10,000 nucleotides of DNA from Candidatus Aegiribacteria sp. (GCA_030600975.1 JAUVUL010000025.1:1-10000), one strand, 5' to 3'. Counted from the stretch's first letter, positions 1 through 7,179 are shown. Notes: a model not told the origin generated them from the sequence alone. Numbers and translations are program-made.

Positions 1-129
1 AAGCACAGGCTTCCACTTGATCCCGGTGCCGCTTTCGACCTGGGAATCCAGCAGCAGTTCAGCAAAATGCTTCGTTCCATTCATCATGACACTCTCAACT
101 GCCCCGGGATCAAGTGGAAGCCTGTGCTT
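1..129. repeat. 26-bp perfect inverted repeat at the window edge
   Basis: Bases 1-26 are the exact reverse complement of 104-129, separated by a 77-base spacer (27-103). Pairing breaks at 27/103. Both arms lie within the VTC reading frame. The arm at 104-129 encodes the family-like stretch YKHRLPLDPG in the minus direction. A perfect 26-bp match starting at base 1 is not expected by chance in coding DNA, so a fold-back assembly or amplification chimera is the first explanation. Confidence 0.9.
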
Positions 130-441
130 GTAAACCAGATTGTCATTCCTGCCCTTGAGTTCCAGAAAGAGCGGGCCTGCGTAAAGCGGCTCGGAAGAAT
201 AGCTTCTCAGGCGGAACTTGTACCGCTTCAGCAATCCTGCGAGTTTTTCGTAGTAAAGATCGAAAGTGTCAGTGTCAAAGTAGTGGCTTCTTACGAAATA
301 GCTGCCGGTCGCATCAGAATGAATATCTCGATCGAGGCGCAGCTCAATTTCCCGGAGTATTCCCGACAGAGTCTTTCCGGAAATCAAGTATTTGAATTCG
401 TACCTGTGAAAATGCAGTCGTGGAGCGTCGTCCTTTGTCAT
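1..441 (-). CDS. VTC-domain (polyphosphate polymerase-like) protein, 5' part only
   Basis: This reading frame starts at an ATG (441-439) and stays open to the window edge, giving 147 residues, about half of a typical small VTC protein. I recognise the VTC/CYTH-type tunnel-fold pattern of basic and acidic strand residues: RYEFKYLI (13-20), RSHYFDT (51-57), KRYKFRLRSY (72-81), ELKGR (94-98) and YKHR (104-107). In this family such Arg/Lys/Glu residues line the tunnel that binds polyphosphate or nucleotide triphosphate and metal. The eukaryotic VTC4 relative makes polyphosphate from ATP; the bacterial versions are mostly uncharacterised. There is no signal peptide, so it should act in the cytoplasm. 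The start overlaps the porin stop as TAATG and has no strong ribosome site of its own, so translational coupling is likely. The last nine codons (bases 1-26) lie in a suspicious inverted repeat and may be wrong. The family call is firm; the exact reaction is inferred. Confidence 0.85.
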   Translation of the reverse strand, partial: MTKDDAPRLHFHRYEFKYLISGKTLSGILREIELRLDRDIHSDATGSYFVRSHYFDTDTFDLYYEKLAGLLKRYKFRLRSYSSEPLYAGPLFLELKGRNDNLVYKHRLPLDPGAVESVMMNGTKHFAELLLDSQVESGTGIKWKPVL

Positions 442-1502
442 TACAGATCCAGAGCTACCTCAAGGATGTAATCGGTGCGGTTTTCCTCAAAAATGATATC
501 ATGAGGACGGTGATTCACCATTGCAGCTCTGACTGTTACGGGGGTACCTGTATCAATGCTAACAGTAAAGGCCAGTTCGTCTTCCCTGGAGTCCATTGAT
601 CTGTCCGGTTTCCATGATGCCATACTGAAGGATGCTGAAATACTTGTAAGAGAGGGTTTGTAGGTTTTCCATGTGATTCCGCCTGTAAACCACCATGTCT
701 GGAATTCCGGGGGGTCATCTCCACTAATCACGTCCGCAGCTGACCAGTTGTCTCCCCTTACGAATTCACCCCTCATTAGCAGTGAAAAATCTCTTCCAAG
801 CTCGGTTTCAAACTGGAGGTCTCCCCCCATGGCTTTCTGTCTTGCAGAACAGGTGTAACCTTCAACAGAAAATTCATCCTCCTCGCCGAACCGGAGTGAT
901 GTGAGATCAGCACCAACAATGATATCGTACGGCAGTTCAAACTCAGCTCGGCCCACGTACTGGATTTCATTGTCCTGGTTCATGGCATCGGGAGAGCCGT
1001 TGAAAATACCGAATGTACAAACGGGTAAGAATTCCGATTCGGGATCCAGAATAAGCACGGAACCTATATCTCTGTCAGAATATAGAAGATTACTGAGTTC
1101 CCTGTGTGTAATGGAATGGTCAATTGCCTGAAGGTTCCATGTGCTTGTTAAAGTATTGAGGCAGAAGGGTTTTTTGAACCGACCAACCTGAAGCCCTATC
1201 AGGTCAAGGGGGTCCCACAGTATGTAACAGTCTTTCAGATAAATCTCATCAGGTCTTATCTCCAGCTGGAGCTGTCCTTCAGTGTTGTCCGTTATATCAA
1301 AATCAGCTGTAAGACCTGCAGATTCAATACCGAAGGACCTGTCAGGCATTACAAGTGCTCCGCCGAATTGACTGAACCTTATTCTGGCGTAAGCGGACAG
1401 TGTGAAGTTTTCCGCCCTCTCATTCTCAACATCGACATCTGCCAGTGCACCAGAGGCTATAAGAAATGCTATCAGCAGAATACGAATACCGGTTTGCTTC
1501 AT
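441..1502 (-). CDS. Phosphate-selective porin O/P-like outer-membrane protein
   Basis: The 353-residue protein begins with a classic signal peptide (basic MKQTGIR, hydrophobic core about 8-18, probable cleavage after the Ala-rich 19-21). It then shows alternating amphipathic strands typical of a beta-barrel. The stretch DCYILWDPLDLIGLQVGRFKK begins at 91. With PFCLNTLTS next, RDIGS (144-148) and FGIFNGSP (164-171), it matches the OprO/OprP porin pattern: a strand, VG.FK.PF, then RDIG and a G.FNG strand. Such porins pass phosphate, polyphosphate or other anions across the outer membrane, but substrate cannot be read from sequence. The length is somewhat short for the family and the last residue is Leu instead of the usual aromatic. 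A good ribosome site GGAAGGG (1513-1507) sits four bases before the ATG. It lies 92 bases after cotH and overlaps the VTC gene start by one base, which suggests a phosphate-related role. Confidence 0.75.
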   Translation of the reverse strand: MKQTGIRILLIAFLIASGALADVDVENERAENFTLSAYARIRFSQFGGALVMPDRSFGIESAGLTADFDITDNTEGQLQLEIRPDEIYLKDCYILWDPLDLIGLQVGRFKKPFCLNTLTSTWNLQAIDHSITHRELSNLLYSDRDIGSVLILDPESEFLPVCTFGIFNGSPDAMNQDNEIQYVGRAEFELPYDIIVGADLTSLRFGEEDEFSVEGYTCSARQKAMGGDLQFETELGRDFSLLMRGEFVRGDNWSAADVISGDDPPEFQTWWFTGGITWKTYKPSLTSISASFSMASWKPDRSMDSREDELAFTVSIDTGTPVTVRAAMVNHRPHDIIFEENRTDYILEVALDL

Positions 1503-1583
1503 TTTTCCCTTCCAATTACGCGATCAGGTTAATCAACCTTGAAGTATAACTATAACTGACCATGAAATACATATCCTGTCTTT

Positions 1584-1597
1584 ATAAAGTCGGCTTA
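1584..1597 (-). repeat. Copy B of motif TAAGCC(C)GACTTTAT, before the porin gene
   Basis: Read on the minus strand, 1597-1584 is TAAGCCGACTTTAT. The same motif with one extra C occurs at 4155-4141, upstream of cotH. This copy begins with the cotH stop codon and lies 81 bases before the porin ATG. The remaining intergenic stretch 1503-1594 holds only the porin ribosome site and a small dyad, AGGTT-AATC-AACCT (1526-1539). I see no clear terminator between cotH and the porin gene. Confidence 0.5.
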
Positions 1598-4099
1598 TCG
1601 CAGAAGAATGAATTTCCTGGACGTCAGACCTCCAGCGGATCGGATTACAGCGAAATATACACCCGGTCTCAGTGATTCGGGAAGATCACATGAATAACTG
1701 CCCTCAAAACTGTCAAGCAGCTGTGGCTGCATGACAAGTCTTCCTGAAATGTCGTAAACAAGTACTTCTCCCGGTACATTCGGAATAATGTAATCAAGAG
1801 AAAATGAAGATAAAACCGGATTTGGCCACAGCGATTCAATCAGTGGATTAATTAAGATGGTTGGCCATCCGGGATTTGGAGCTCCCGGAGTACCCGGCAG
1901 CTCAACTCCCTCCCAGCTCGACGCGACGGCAAGGGGCAATCCGGGTGAAATAAGTGAAAGCACGCAGTCATCTGATATGGGCCAGGTTGCATTGTTATAC
2001 ATTACCGAAAAAACAGGCTCATCTTCATCGAGAAGAGATACTCCATCCATTTCATTGTTCAGTCCGAAATTGATGCCCTGAATTACATCTATATCCTGTT
2101 CGTAAACCGAGCTGAACGAATCATAAAATTCACAGATTACCAGGTAGTCCTTGGGATTGATTATCAGACCTTCCGGAAGTATGGAGATGTGGTTCTGCCC
2201 ATCGAGAATAAGAAATCCGGAAATATCTGCTCTGTTTATTCCCGGATTGAATAATTCTATCCAATCCCCTGACACTCCGCTGTAGCAGATCTCCGACAGT
2301 ATAACCGGCACATTCGATTCTCCGGAATGCACTTCTTCTCCCAGAGTCATGGTTGCTGCCGTTGCCCATGATGGGTCAAGTATTCTGAGTTCGGTCCCGG
2401 CGGGAGAATCCACAACGAGATTCCCGAATATGTTTTCACCGGGAAGCATACAGCTCAGGAGTTCTTCGTTGTTGGTAAGGTACAGTGTATCTCCGGGGGG
2501 GATGGATGCTCCATCCGGAGCGAAGAGTCGTGCCGGTGGATCACCTGTTTGAAATCCGTAGAAGGAAATGTCCTGTAGGATTGAGGATGTGTTCACAATT
2601 GGAATTGACCAGAGGAAGGAGGTGTATCTGATAGGATCGAGTATTTCCAGATCCTCGTGATGAGCAGGGTATTCACTCCTTCTTGCCGTTGGCGCGCAGA
2701 CCCTGCGCGCAGGTGATGTAGGGAAACTGTAGAACGGGTAGTAGAATATCGCCTGATCCTCCTGTGTTTCGACAAAATAGACAATAACGAATTTGATATG
2801 ATCTTCATCGGGCGGAAAAGCGATGGTTCCGCTCCACACACAGCCTGATGTACCAACCGGGGTCAGACTGCTATAGTGTACATCAGACCCGTCACTCCAC
2901 CAGTTCGCCCCGGCATTGTCTGGAGTCTGTTCAAATTCGACTGTTATCGTTACAGAATCGGTATTACTCCCGGGCTGGAAGTCCCACTGCGAAAGGGTCA
3001 TAGATTCTACTTCCAGCGGAGTGGGTGCTTCCGCTATCTTCGGCAGGAAATCAGCTCTTTCGATCATGGAACTGCGAAGAATTGCAACTGCTTCATCAAA
3101 ATCCGCGTTCGTTCCCTGTTTCATTGTGTCAGCGTATACACTTTCCCTTATTTCAAGGTAAATGGAGTCAATAACAGCTGGAAGGTCATTCGCCATGATC
3201 GCAGCGATCTGAAGCATGTAGTCCTCGAACATGGTTCGATTCCAGTCATCCAGAAAAAGAGCAGTCAGCAATGGTGATATGGTAAAACAGTACATCGATG
3301 TATCTTCAATCCATCCAGGTTCGTATTCACCGTTCCATATATTACCGAAAGAAGCGTCCCTGTCCCATGGGTAGTATCTCCAGATAGCATTCGGAGTAAG
3401 GTGCAGATAGAAGTTCTTAATGATTGCATCCTCGTCTCTTATGGCAAGGCTGATGGCGGCATTGGAGATGAAATCCTCAATATTGAACGACAGGGGTGAG
3501 CGGAGATTCACTTTATCTATAAGACTTCTTACAAGGGGAAGATACTCATCGCTGCCCCGCTCGGCATCAAAACCGGATGTACCAAGTGTATCACAGGGCT
3601 GCCAGACGAATCTGCCGAGATGAGATACCGATTTGAAGAGGGGACCGTAACCAAGGTTGTTCCTGTTGTAGAAGTATTCATCAATTCTTTCAACCTGAAC
3701 GTAAACGCCATAATAAATGTCATTTATATAGAACTCAACATACTCCGTAAGGGGGACAGGGAAGCCCAGTTTTTCCGACAGCATAAGACCCAGAACGTTA
3801 CGCATCAGGGATTTGTCTCTGTAGTGGGCATCAAGAAGTATGTGCGACGCGTTCAGCATTACAGGATCTGATAGTTCAATCTTCCAGCTTTTCTTGGGAC
3901 AATGGAGGGATGTTCCACCTCTGAAACCGGCCGAGCAACTGCAGGCCCCTGCAGGGGTTTCAACAAAAGCCGGAAACTGAAGGTCAGTAAGAGAATCAGC
4001 GTAGAGACTGTCAAGATAGAATTGATCTATATACAGATGATAGCTGTCCAGCGCACCATGGCTGCTCAGAAAAATTATCGCGCTCAAAAGAATCTGCAT
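1595..4099 (-). CDS. Secreted CotH-kinase protein with lamin-tail and type IX sorting domains
   Basis: The 834-residue protein starts with a short hydrophobic leader (2-16) that lacks a basic residue. An in-frame TGA (4111-4109) four codons before the ATG fixes the start; AGAGGA (4107-4102) is the ribosome site. Residues about 18-355 form a CotH-type kinase fold: RGGTSLHCPKKSWKIEL (60-76), LLDAHYRDKSLMRN (88-101), the strand-rich VEFYINDIYYGVYVQVERID (121-140), and PWDRDASFG (244-252), whose Asp pair corresponds to the family's catalytic acidic motif. An Ig-like segment follows (about 360-455). A lamin-tail domain lies at about 598-740 (ILSEICYSG, DWIELFNPG, GTPGAPN). A C-terminal sorting domain covers about 757-834 (WPNPV, VYDISGRLV, PGVYFAVI, RKFILLR), which sends such proteins through the type IX system to the surface. 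CotH kinases in Bacillus spores phosphorylate coat proteins; here the target is unknown. It heads the cotH-porin-VTC gene run. Confidence 0.92.
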   Translation of the reverse strand: MQILLSAIIFLSSHGALDSYHLYIDQFYLDSLYADSLTDLQFPAFVETPAGACSCSAGFRGGTSLHCPKKSWKIELSDPVMLNASHILLDAHYRDKSLMRNVLGLMLSEKLGFPVPLTEYVEFYINDIYYGVYVQVERIDEYFYNRNNLGYGPLFKSVSHLGRFVWQPCDTLGTSGFDAERGSDEYLPLVRSLIDKVNLRSPLSFNIEDFISNAAISLAIRDEDAIIKNFYLHLTPNAIWRYYPWDRDASFGNIWNGEYEPGWIEDTSMYCFTISPLLTALFLDDWNRTMFEDYMLQIAAIMANDLPAVIDSIYLEIRESVYADTMKQGTNADFDEAVAILRSSMIERADFLPKIAEAPTPLEVESMTLSQWDFQPGSNTDSVTITVEFEQTPDNAGANWWSDGSDVHYSSLTPVGTSGCVWSGTIAFPPDEDHIKFVIVYFVETQEDQAIFYYPFYSFPTSPARRVCAPTARRSEYPAHHEDLEILDPIRYTSFLWSIPIVNTSSILQDISFYGFQTGDPPARLFAPDGASIPPGDTLYLTNNEELLSCMLPGENIFGNLVVDSPAGTELRILDPSWATAATMTLGEEVHSGESNVPVILSEICYSGVSGDWIELFNPGINRADISGFLILDGQNHISILPEGLIINPKDYLVICEFYDSFSSVYEQDIDVIQGINFGLNNEMDGVSLLDEDEPVFSVMYNNATWPISDDCVLSLISPGLPLAVASSWEGVELPGTPGAPNPGWPTILINPLIESLWPNPVLSSFSLDYIIPNVPGEVLVYDISGRLVMQPQLLDSFEGSYSCDLPESLRPGVYFAVIRSAGGLTSRKFILLR

Positions 4100-4140
4100 A
4101 ATCCTCTTTCAAAGTGATGTGGATGTAGGAATATACAACG

Positions 4141-4155
4141 ATAAAGTCGGGCTTA
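4141..4155 (-). repeat. Copy A of motif TAAGCC(C)GACTTTAT, in the cotH leader
   Basis: On the minus strand 4155-4141 reads TAAGCCCGACTTTAT, matching copy B near 1590 except for one extra C. It lies 41 bases before the cotH ATG, downstream of the proposed cotH promoter, so it would be in the transcribed leader. It could be a shared regulator or RNA-level site, or a coincidence. Confidence 0.45.
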
Positions 4156-4177
4156 ACTATCTAACCTTTACGCGTAT

Positions 4178-4192
4178 ATATGGCTACCATAT
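4178..4192. promoter_or_regulatory. Operator-like dyad ATATGG-CTA-CCATAT
   Basis: A perfect 6-bp inverted repeat with a 3-bp centre covers the proposed -10 box of the cotH promoter and lies in the 279-bp divergent region between cotH and ppdK. Position and symmetry suit a dimeric repressor site, but short AT-rich dyads are common and no regulator gene is in view. Confidence 0.3.
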
Positions 4193-4214
4193 TCATTTAT
4201 AAAACGTACTTCAA
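4186..4214 (-). promoter_or_regulatory. Possible sigma-70-like promoter for cotH
   Basis: On the minus strand, TTGAAG (4214-4209) and TATGGT (4191-4186) are separated by exactly 17 bases. Each matches four of six consensus positions. Transcription would start about 80 bases before the cotH ATG. Promoter consensus in this lineage is unknown. Confidence 0.35.
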
Positions 4215-4283
4215 GGAGAACGGTTCTGGAGATGCTTGAGTATTAAAGAGTTATTTGCTGGAATCTTCCATTGATCTTGGATG

Positions 4284-4312
4284 TCTTTGATGAAGAGTGC
4301 TGGTAGTATACT
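4284..4312 (+). promoter_or_regulatory. Weak candidate promoter for ppdK
   Basis: TATACT (4307-4312) is a good -10-like box. The hexamer 17 bases upstream, TCTTTG (4284-4289), is a poor -35 box. It would start transcription some 50-60 bases before the ppdK ribosome site, in an AT-rich stretch. Support is limited to the -10 match. Confidence 0.25.
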
Positions 4313-4365
4313 TAACGTCAGCTTTTTCCTTATATTACAAATTCGCAAATTTCTACTATTTCAGA

Positions 4366-4372
4366 AGAAAGG
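4366..4372 (+). promoter_or_regulatory. Ribosome binding site of ppdK (decides the true start)
   Basis: AGAAAGG (4366-4372) is a fair Shine-Dalgarno. Six bases later comes codon 4379-4381 (AAG), exactly where homology to other pyruvate phosphate dikinases predicts initiation. An in-frame TAA (4376-4378) lies between them, so translation cannot come from further upstream in this frame. By contrast the first in-frame ATG (4481) has no ribosome site in the bases before it. Confidence 0.55.
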
Positions 4373-4378
4373 TTCTAA

Positions 4379-7156
4379 AAGAATCAAAATAAATATGTCT
4401 ATTTCTTTGGAGGCAATGAAACAGAGGGTAACCGAACACAGAAGGAACTACTGGGCGGCAAGGGCGCCAACCTGGCTGAAATGACCAAACTCGGTCTTCC
4501 GGTACCTCCGGGATTTACATTAACCACAGAGGCGTGTTCCGGTTATTACACGGACGGTCTTGAAGGAACGTGGCCCGAGGGCCTTGAAGAGCAGGTTAGG
4601 GAAAAGCTTACCCTGCTTGAGTCGGTCGAGGGTAAGGAATTCGGCACGGGTGAAGAACCTCTTCTGGTTTCTGTAAGGAGCGGTGCGGCTGTCTCCATGC
4701 CCGGAATGATGGATACCGTATTGAACCTCGGTCTTAATGAAAACTCCATCAAATCTCTGATAAGCAAAACCGGTAATCCCAGATTCGTCTGGGATGCATA
4801 CAGAAGATTCATACAGATGTTCGGTGATGTGGTCATGGGAATTCCTCGTCATACCTTCGAGGAGGTGCTTGATGATGTTAAAAGCAGCAAGGGTGTAGAA
4901 CTCGATACTGATCTTTCCACTGATGATCTTAAGCAAGTAGTAGCCGAATTCAAGAGGATATACGATAGGAATATAGGAAAACCTTTTCCCGAGAACCCCT
5001 GGGATCAGTTGAAGCTCTCGATCGATGCCGTGTTCGGTTCCTGGAACAACGCAAGGGCTATACGCTACAGGCAGATTAACAGCATAACAGGTCTTGTTGG
5101 AACGGCTGTGAACGTTCAGGCAATGGTGTTCGGTAATATGGGCGATGCTTCGGGTACTGGGGTTTGTTTTACCAGAAATCCTTCAAACGGTGAGAACATA
5201 TTCTACGGTGAGTACCTTATGAATGCCCAGGGAGAAGACGTTGTTGCGGGGATAAGAACCCCGAAACCTATCTCCACTCTCCGCGCCGTGAACGAGGAAG
5301 CCTATGATGAGCTATTGCGAATTAGAACAATACTTGAAGAGCATTATCTTGACATGCAGGATATCGAATTCACTATTCAGGAGGGGAAGCTCTATCTCCT
5401 TCAGACGAGAACAGGTAAACGGACTGTATTCGCGGCGCTTAACATAGCAGTTGATATGGCCAATGAAGGCCTTATAGACAGGAAGACAGCCCTAGGGCGC
5501 GTTCCAACCTCCAGTTTCAATCAGCTTTTTGCCCCTATTCTCGACAGAGCAAGCAAAGAGCAAGCAAAATATCTGACAACCGGGCTCAGTGCTTCTCCCG
5601 GCGGAGCATGTGGAAAGGCTGTTTTCTCTGCCGATTCCGCTGAAGAGTGGTCTGCAAGAGGAGAGAATGTAATACTGTGCAGAAAGGAAACCAGTCCCGA
5701 GGATATAGGCGGTATGTCGGTTTCAAAAGGGATAATAACATCTCGCGGTGGAATGACTTCACATGCGGCCGTTGTAGCCAGGGGTATGGGACTTCCATGC
5801 GTCGCTGGTGCAAGCAGCCTCCGGATAGACAGCAGTTCGAAGAAAATGACATGCGGAGATACCGAGATTAGTGAGGGTGACCTGATAGCCCTTGACGGTT
5901 TTACCGGTGAAGTCTTTGCTGGTGACGTGAGTATTAAATCCTCTGAGATACTCTCCATATCATCCGGTGAGGGAGACCCTTCCGAATCAATACTTTTCCA
6001 GAATTATTCGGTAATGATGAAATGGGCCGATGAATACAGGAGACTTGGAGTGAGAGCAAATGCAGAGACCGTACGTGATACGAAAACAGCGGTCAATTTC
6101 GGAGCGGAAGGTATAGGTCTCTGCAGAACCGAGCATATGTTCTTCGGAGAGGAAAGAATAATTTCATTCAGGAAACTCATTCTTGTTGCCGAAGAGGTGA
6201 AGAACCTAAAGAATCTGATCGCTTCAACCGATGGGGATACGCAATCCCTCGAAAAAGAGCTTGCAGGACCCCTCGAGGACTACAATGAAGCCCTTGAGGA
6301 ACTGCTGCCTCTTCAGAGGAGTGATTTTGCAGCTATCTTCAGGGAGCTTGATGGACTTCCATGTACCGTAAGGCTTCTGGACCCTCCACTGCATGAATTC
6401 CTGCCGAAGGATGAAGAGGGACAGCTTGAGATGGCCAGAGTGATGGAACTGCCACTCGAGAAAATAAAGAGCGCTGTCGATAAGCTCCATGAGTTCAACC
6501 CCATGCTCGGTCACAGGGGATGCCGACTGGGACTTATCTATCCTGATGTATCTGATATGCAGGTAAGGGCCATCATGGAAGCTGCCATAGAGGTAAAGCA
6601 GGATGATATTGAGGTACTTCCTGAAATAATGATCCCACTGGTGGGGCATCCCGAAGAGCTTCGAATATCCCGCGAAAGAACTCAGATGGTTATCGATGAT
6701 ATTCTGAGAAGCAGAGGGTTCGAGGATGATTACATTCAGTACTCCATAGGAACCATGATAGAGATTCCCCGTGCTGCAATAGACGCTGCAAGAATTGCTG
6801 AATGCGCTGATTTCTTCAGTTTCGGAACCAACGACCTTACTCAGATGTCATGCGGATTCTCACGTGATGATGCAAGTGTCTTTCTTGAGGATTACATAAA
6901 GATGGGCATCTATGATGAGGACCCTTTTACTTCAATAGACGTTGAAGGTGTAGGACGCTTTGTGGAGATAGGAGTTCTCGAGGGTCGCAAAACAAAACCC
7001 GACCTTAAAATCGGAGTGTGTGGAGAACACGGCGGCGATCCCAAATCAATCCGATTCTTCAACTCGGTTGGTCTGGATTACATTTCCTGTTCCCCGTTCC
7101 GGGTTCCTGTGGCAAAACTCGCGGCTGCCCAGGCGGAGATTAAAGCTGAAAAGTAA
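4379..7156 (+). CDS. ppdK: Pyruvate, phosphate dikinase (start codon not visible)
   Basis: This cytosolic enzyme interconverts pyruvate + ATP + phosphate with PEP + AMP + pyrophosphate. The frame is open from 4379; the first ATG (4481) would cut off the family N-terminus KYVYFFGGNETEGN and LLGGKGANLAEMTKLG, which is present in frame from 4391. Counting from 4379 (925 residues): an ATP-grasp domain about 5-385 (QAMVFGNMGDASGTGVCFTR, then NAQGEDVVAG); the swivelling phosphohistidine domain about 415-505, with GGMTSHAAVVARG placing the catalytic His at 462; and the PEP/pyruvate barrel about 525-920 (LLDPPLHEFLP, SFGTNDLTQM), with the catalytic Cys at 881 in VCGEHGGDP. From memory the Clostridium symbiosum enzyme has 874 residues with His455 and Cys831, so this protein carries about 43 extra residues between the two sites. 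Part of these is a charged, helix-like segment near 601-641. It stands alone, divergent from cotH, with no clear terminator after it. Confidence 0.97.
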   Translation, partial: KNQNKYVYFFGGNETEGNRTQKELLGGKGANLAEMTKLGLPVPPGFTLTTEACSGYYTDGLEGTWPEGLEEQVREKLTLLESVEGKEFGTGEEPLLVSVRSGAAVSMPGMMDTVLNLGLNENSIKSLISKTGNPRFVWDAYRRFIQMFGDVVMGIPRHTFEEVLDDVKSSKGVELDTDLSTDDLKQVVAEFKRIYDRNIGKPFPENPWDQLKLSIDAVFGSWNNARAIRYRQINSITGLVGTAVNVQAMVFGNMGDASGTGVCFTRNPSNGENIFYGEYLMNAQGEDVVAGIRTPKPISTLRAVNEEAYDELLRIRTILEEHYLDMQDIEFTIQEGKLYLLQTRTGKRTVFAALNIAVDMANEGLIDRKTALGRVPTSSFNQLFAPILDRASKEQAKYLTTGLSASPGGACGKAVFSADSAEEWSARGENVILCRKETSPEDIGGMSVSKGIITSRGGMTSHAAVVARGMGLPCVAGASSLRIDSSSKKMTCGDTEISEGDLIALDGFTGEVFAGDVSIKSSEILSISSGEGDPSESILFQNYSVMMKWADEYRRLGVRANAETVRDTKTAVNFGAEGIGLCRTEHMFFGEERIISFRKLILVAEEVKNLKNLIASTDGDTQSLEKELAGPLEDYNEALEELLPLQRSDFAAIFRELDGLPCTVRLLDPPLHEFLPKDEEGQLEMARVMELPLEKIKSAVDKLHEFNPMLGHRGCRLGLIYPDVSDMQVRAIMEAAIEVKQDDIEVLPEIMIPLVGHPEELRISRERTQMVIDDILRSRGFEDDYIQYSIGTMIEIPRAAIDAARIAECADFFSFGTNDLTQMSCGFSRDDASVFLEDYIKMGIYDEDPFTSIDVEGVGRFVEIGVLEGRKTKPDLKIGVCGEHGGDPKSIRFFNSVGLDYISCSPFRVPVAKLAAAQAEIKAEK

Positions 7157-7179
7157 CCTTCGCAGTTTTTGTCCCGATA

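Noticed and set aside
67..471. Plus-strand open frame of 134 codons
   Set aside because: It is antisense to the VTC-domain frame, whose residues match a known family. The plus frame shows no domain pattern.
1526..1539. Dyad AGGTT-AATC-AACCT as porin operator or cotH terminator
   Set aside because: A 5-bp stem without a T-tract is too weak to call as a separate feature.
2876..3277. 133-codon plus-strand frame inside cotH
   Set aside because: It lies fully antisense to the CotH kinase and Ig-like region, with no ribosome site or recognisable motif.
4281..4484. 67-codon plus-strand frame overlapping the ppdK start
   Set aside because: It overlaps the conserved ppdK N-terminus in another frame and shows no family features. 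It is probably a by-product of the AT-rich leader. I also considered an indel joining it to ppdK, but the homologous N-terminus is already intact in the ppdK frame.
4379..4484. Programmed frameshift at the ppdK start
   Set aside because: No slippery site with an upstream start in another frame yields the observed N-terminus, and the Shine-Dalgarno points directly to 4379. A base error or non-AUG start is simpler.
5521..5958. 145-codon minus-strand frame inside ppdK
   Set aside because: It is a mirror of the phosphohistidine-domain coding sequence; composition and lack of motifs mark it as a shadow frame.
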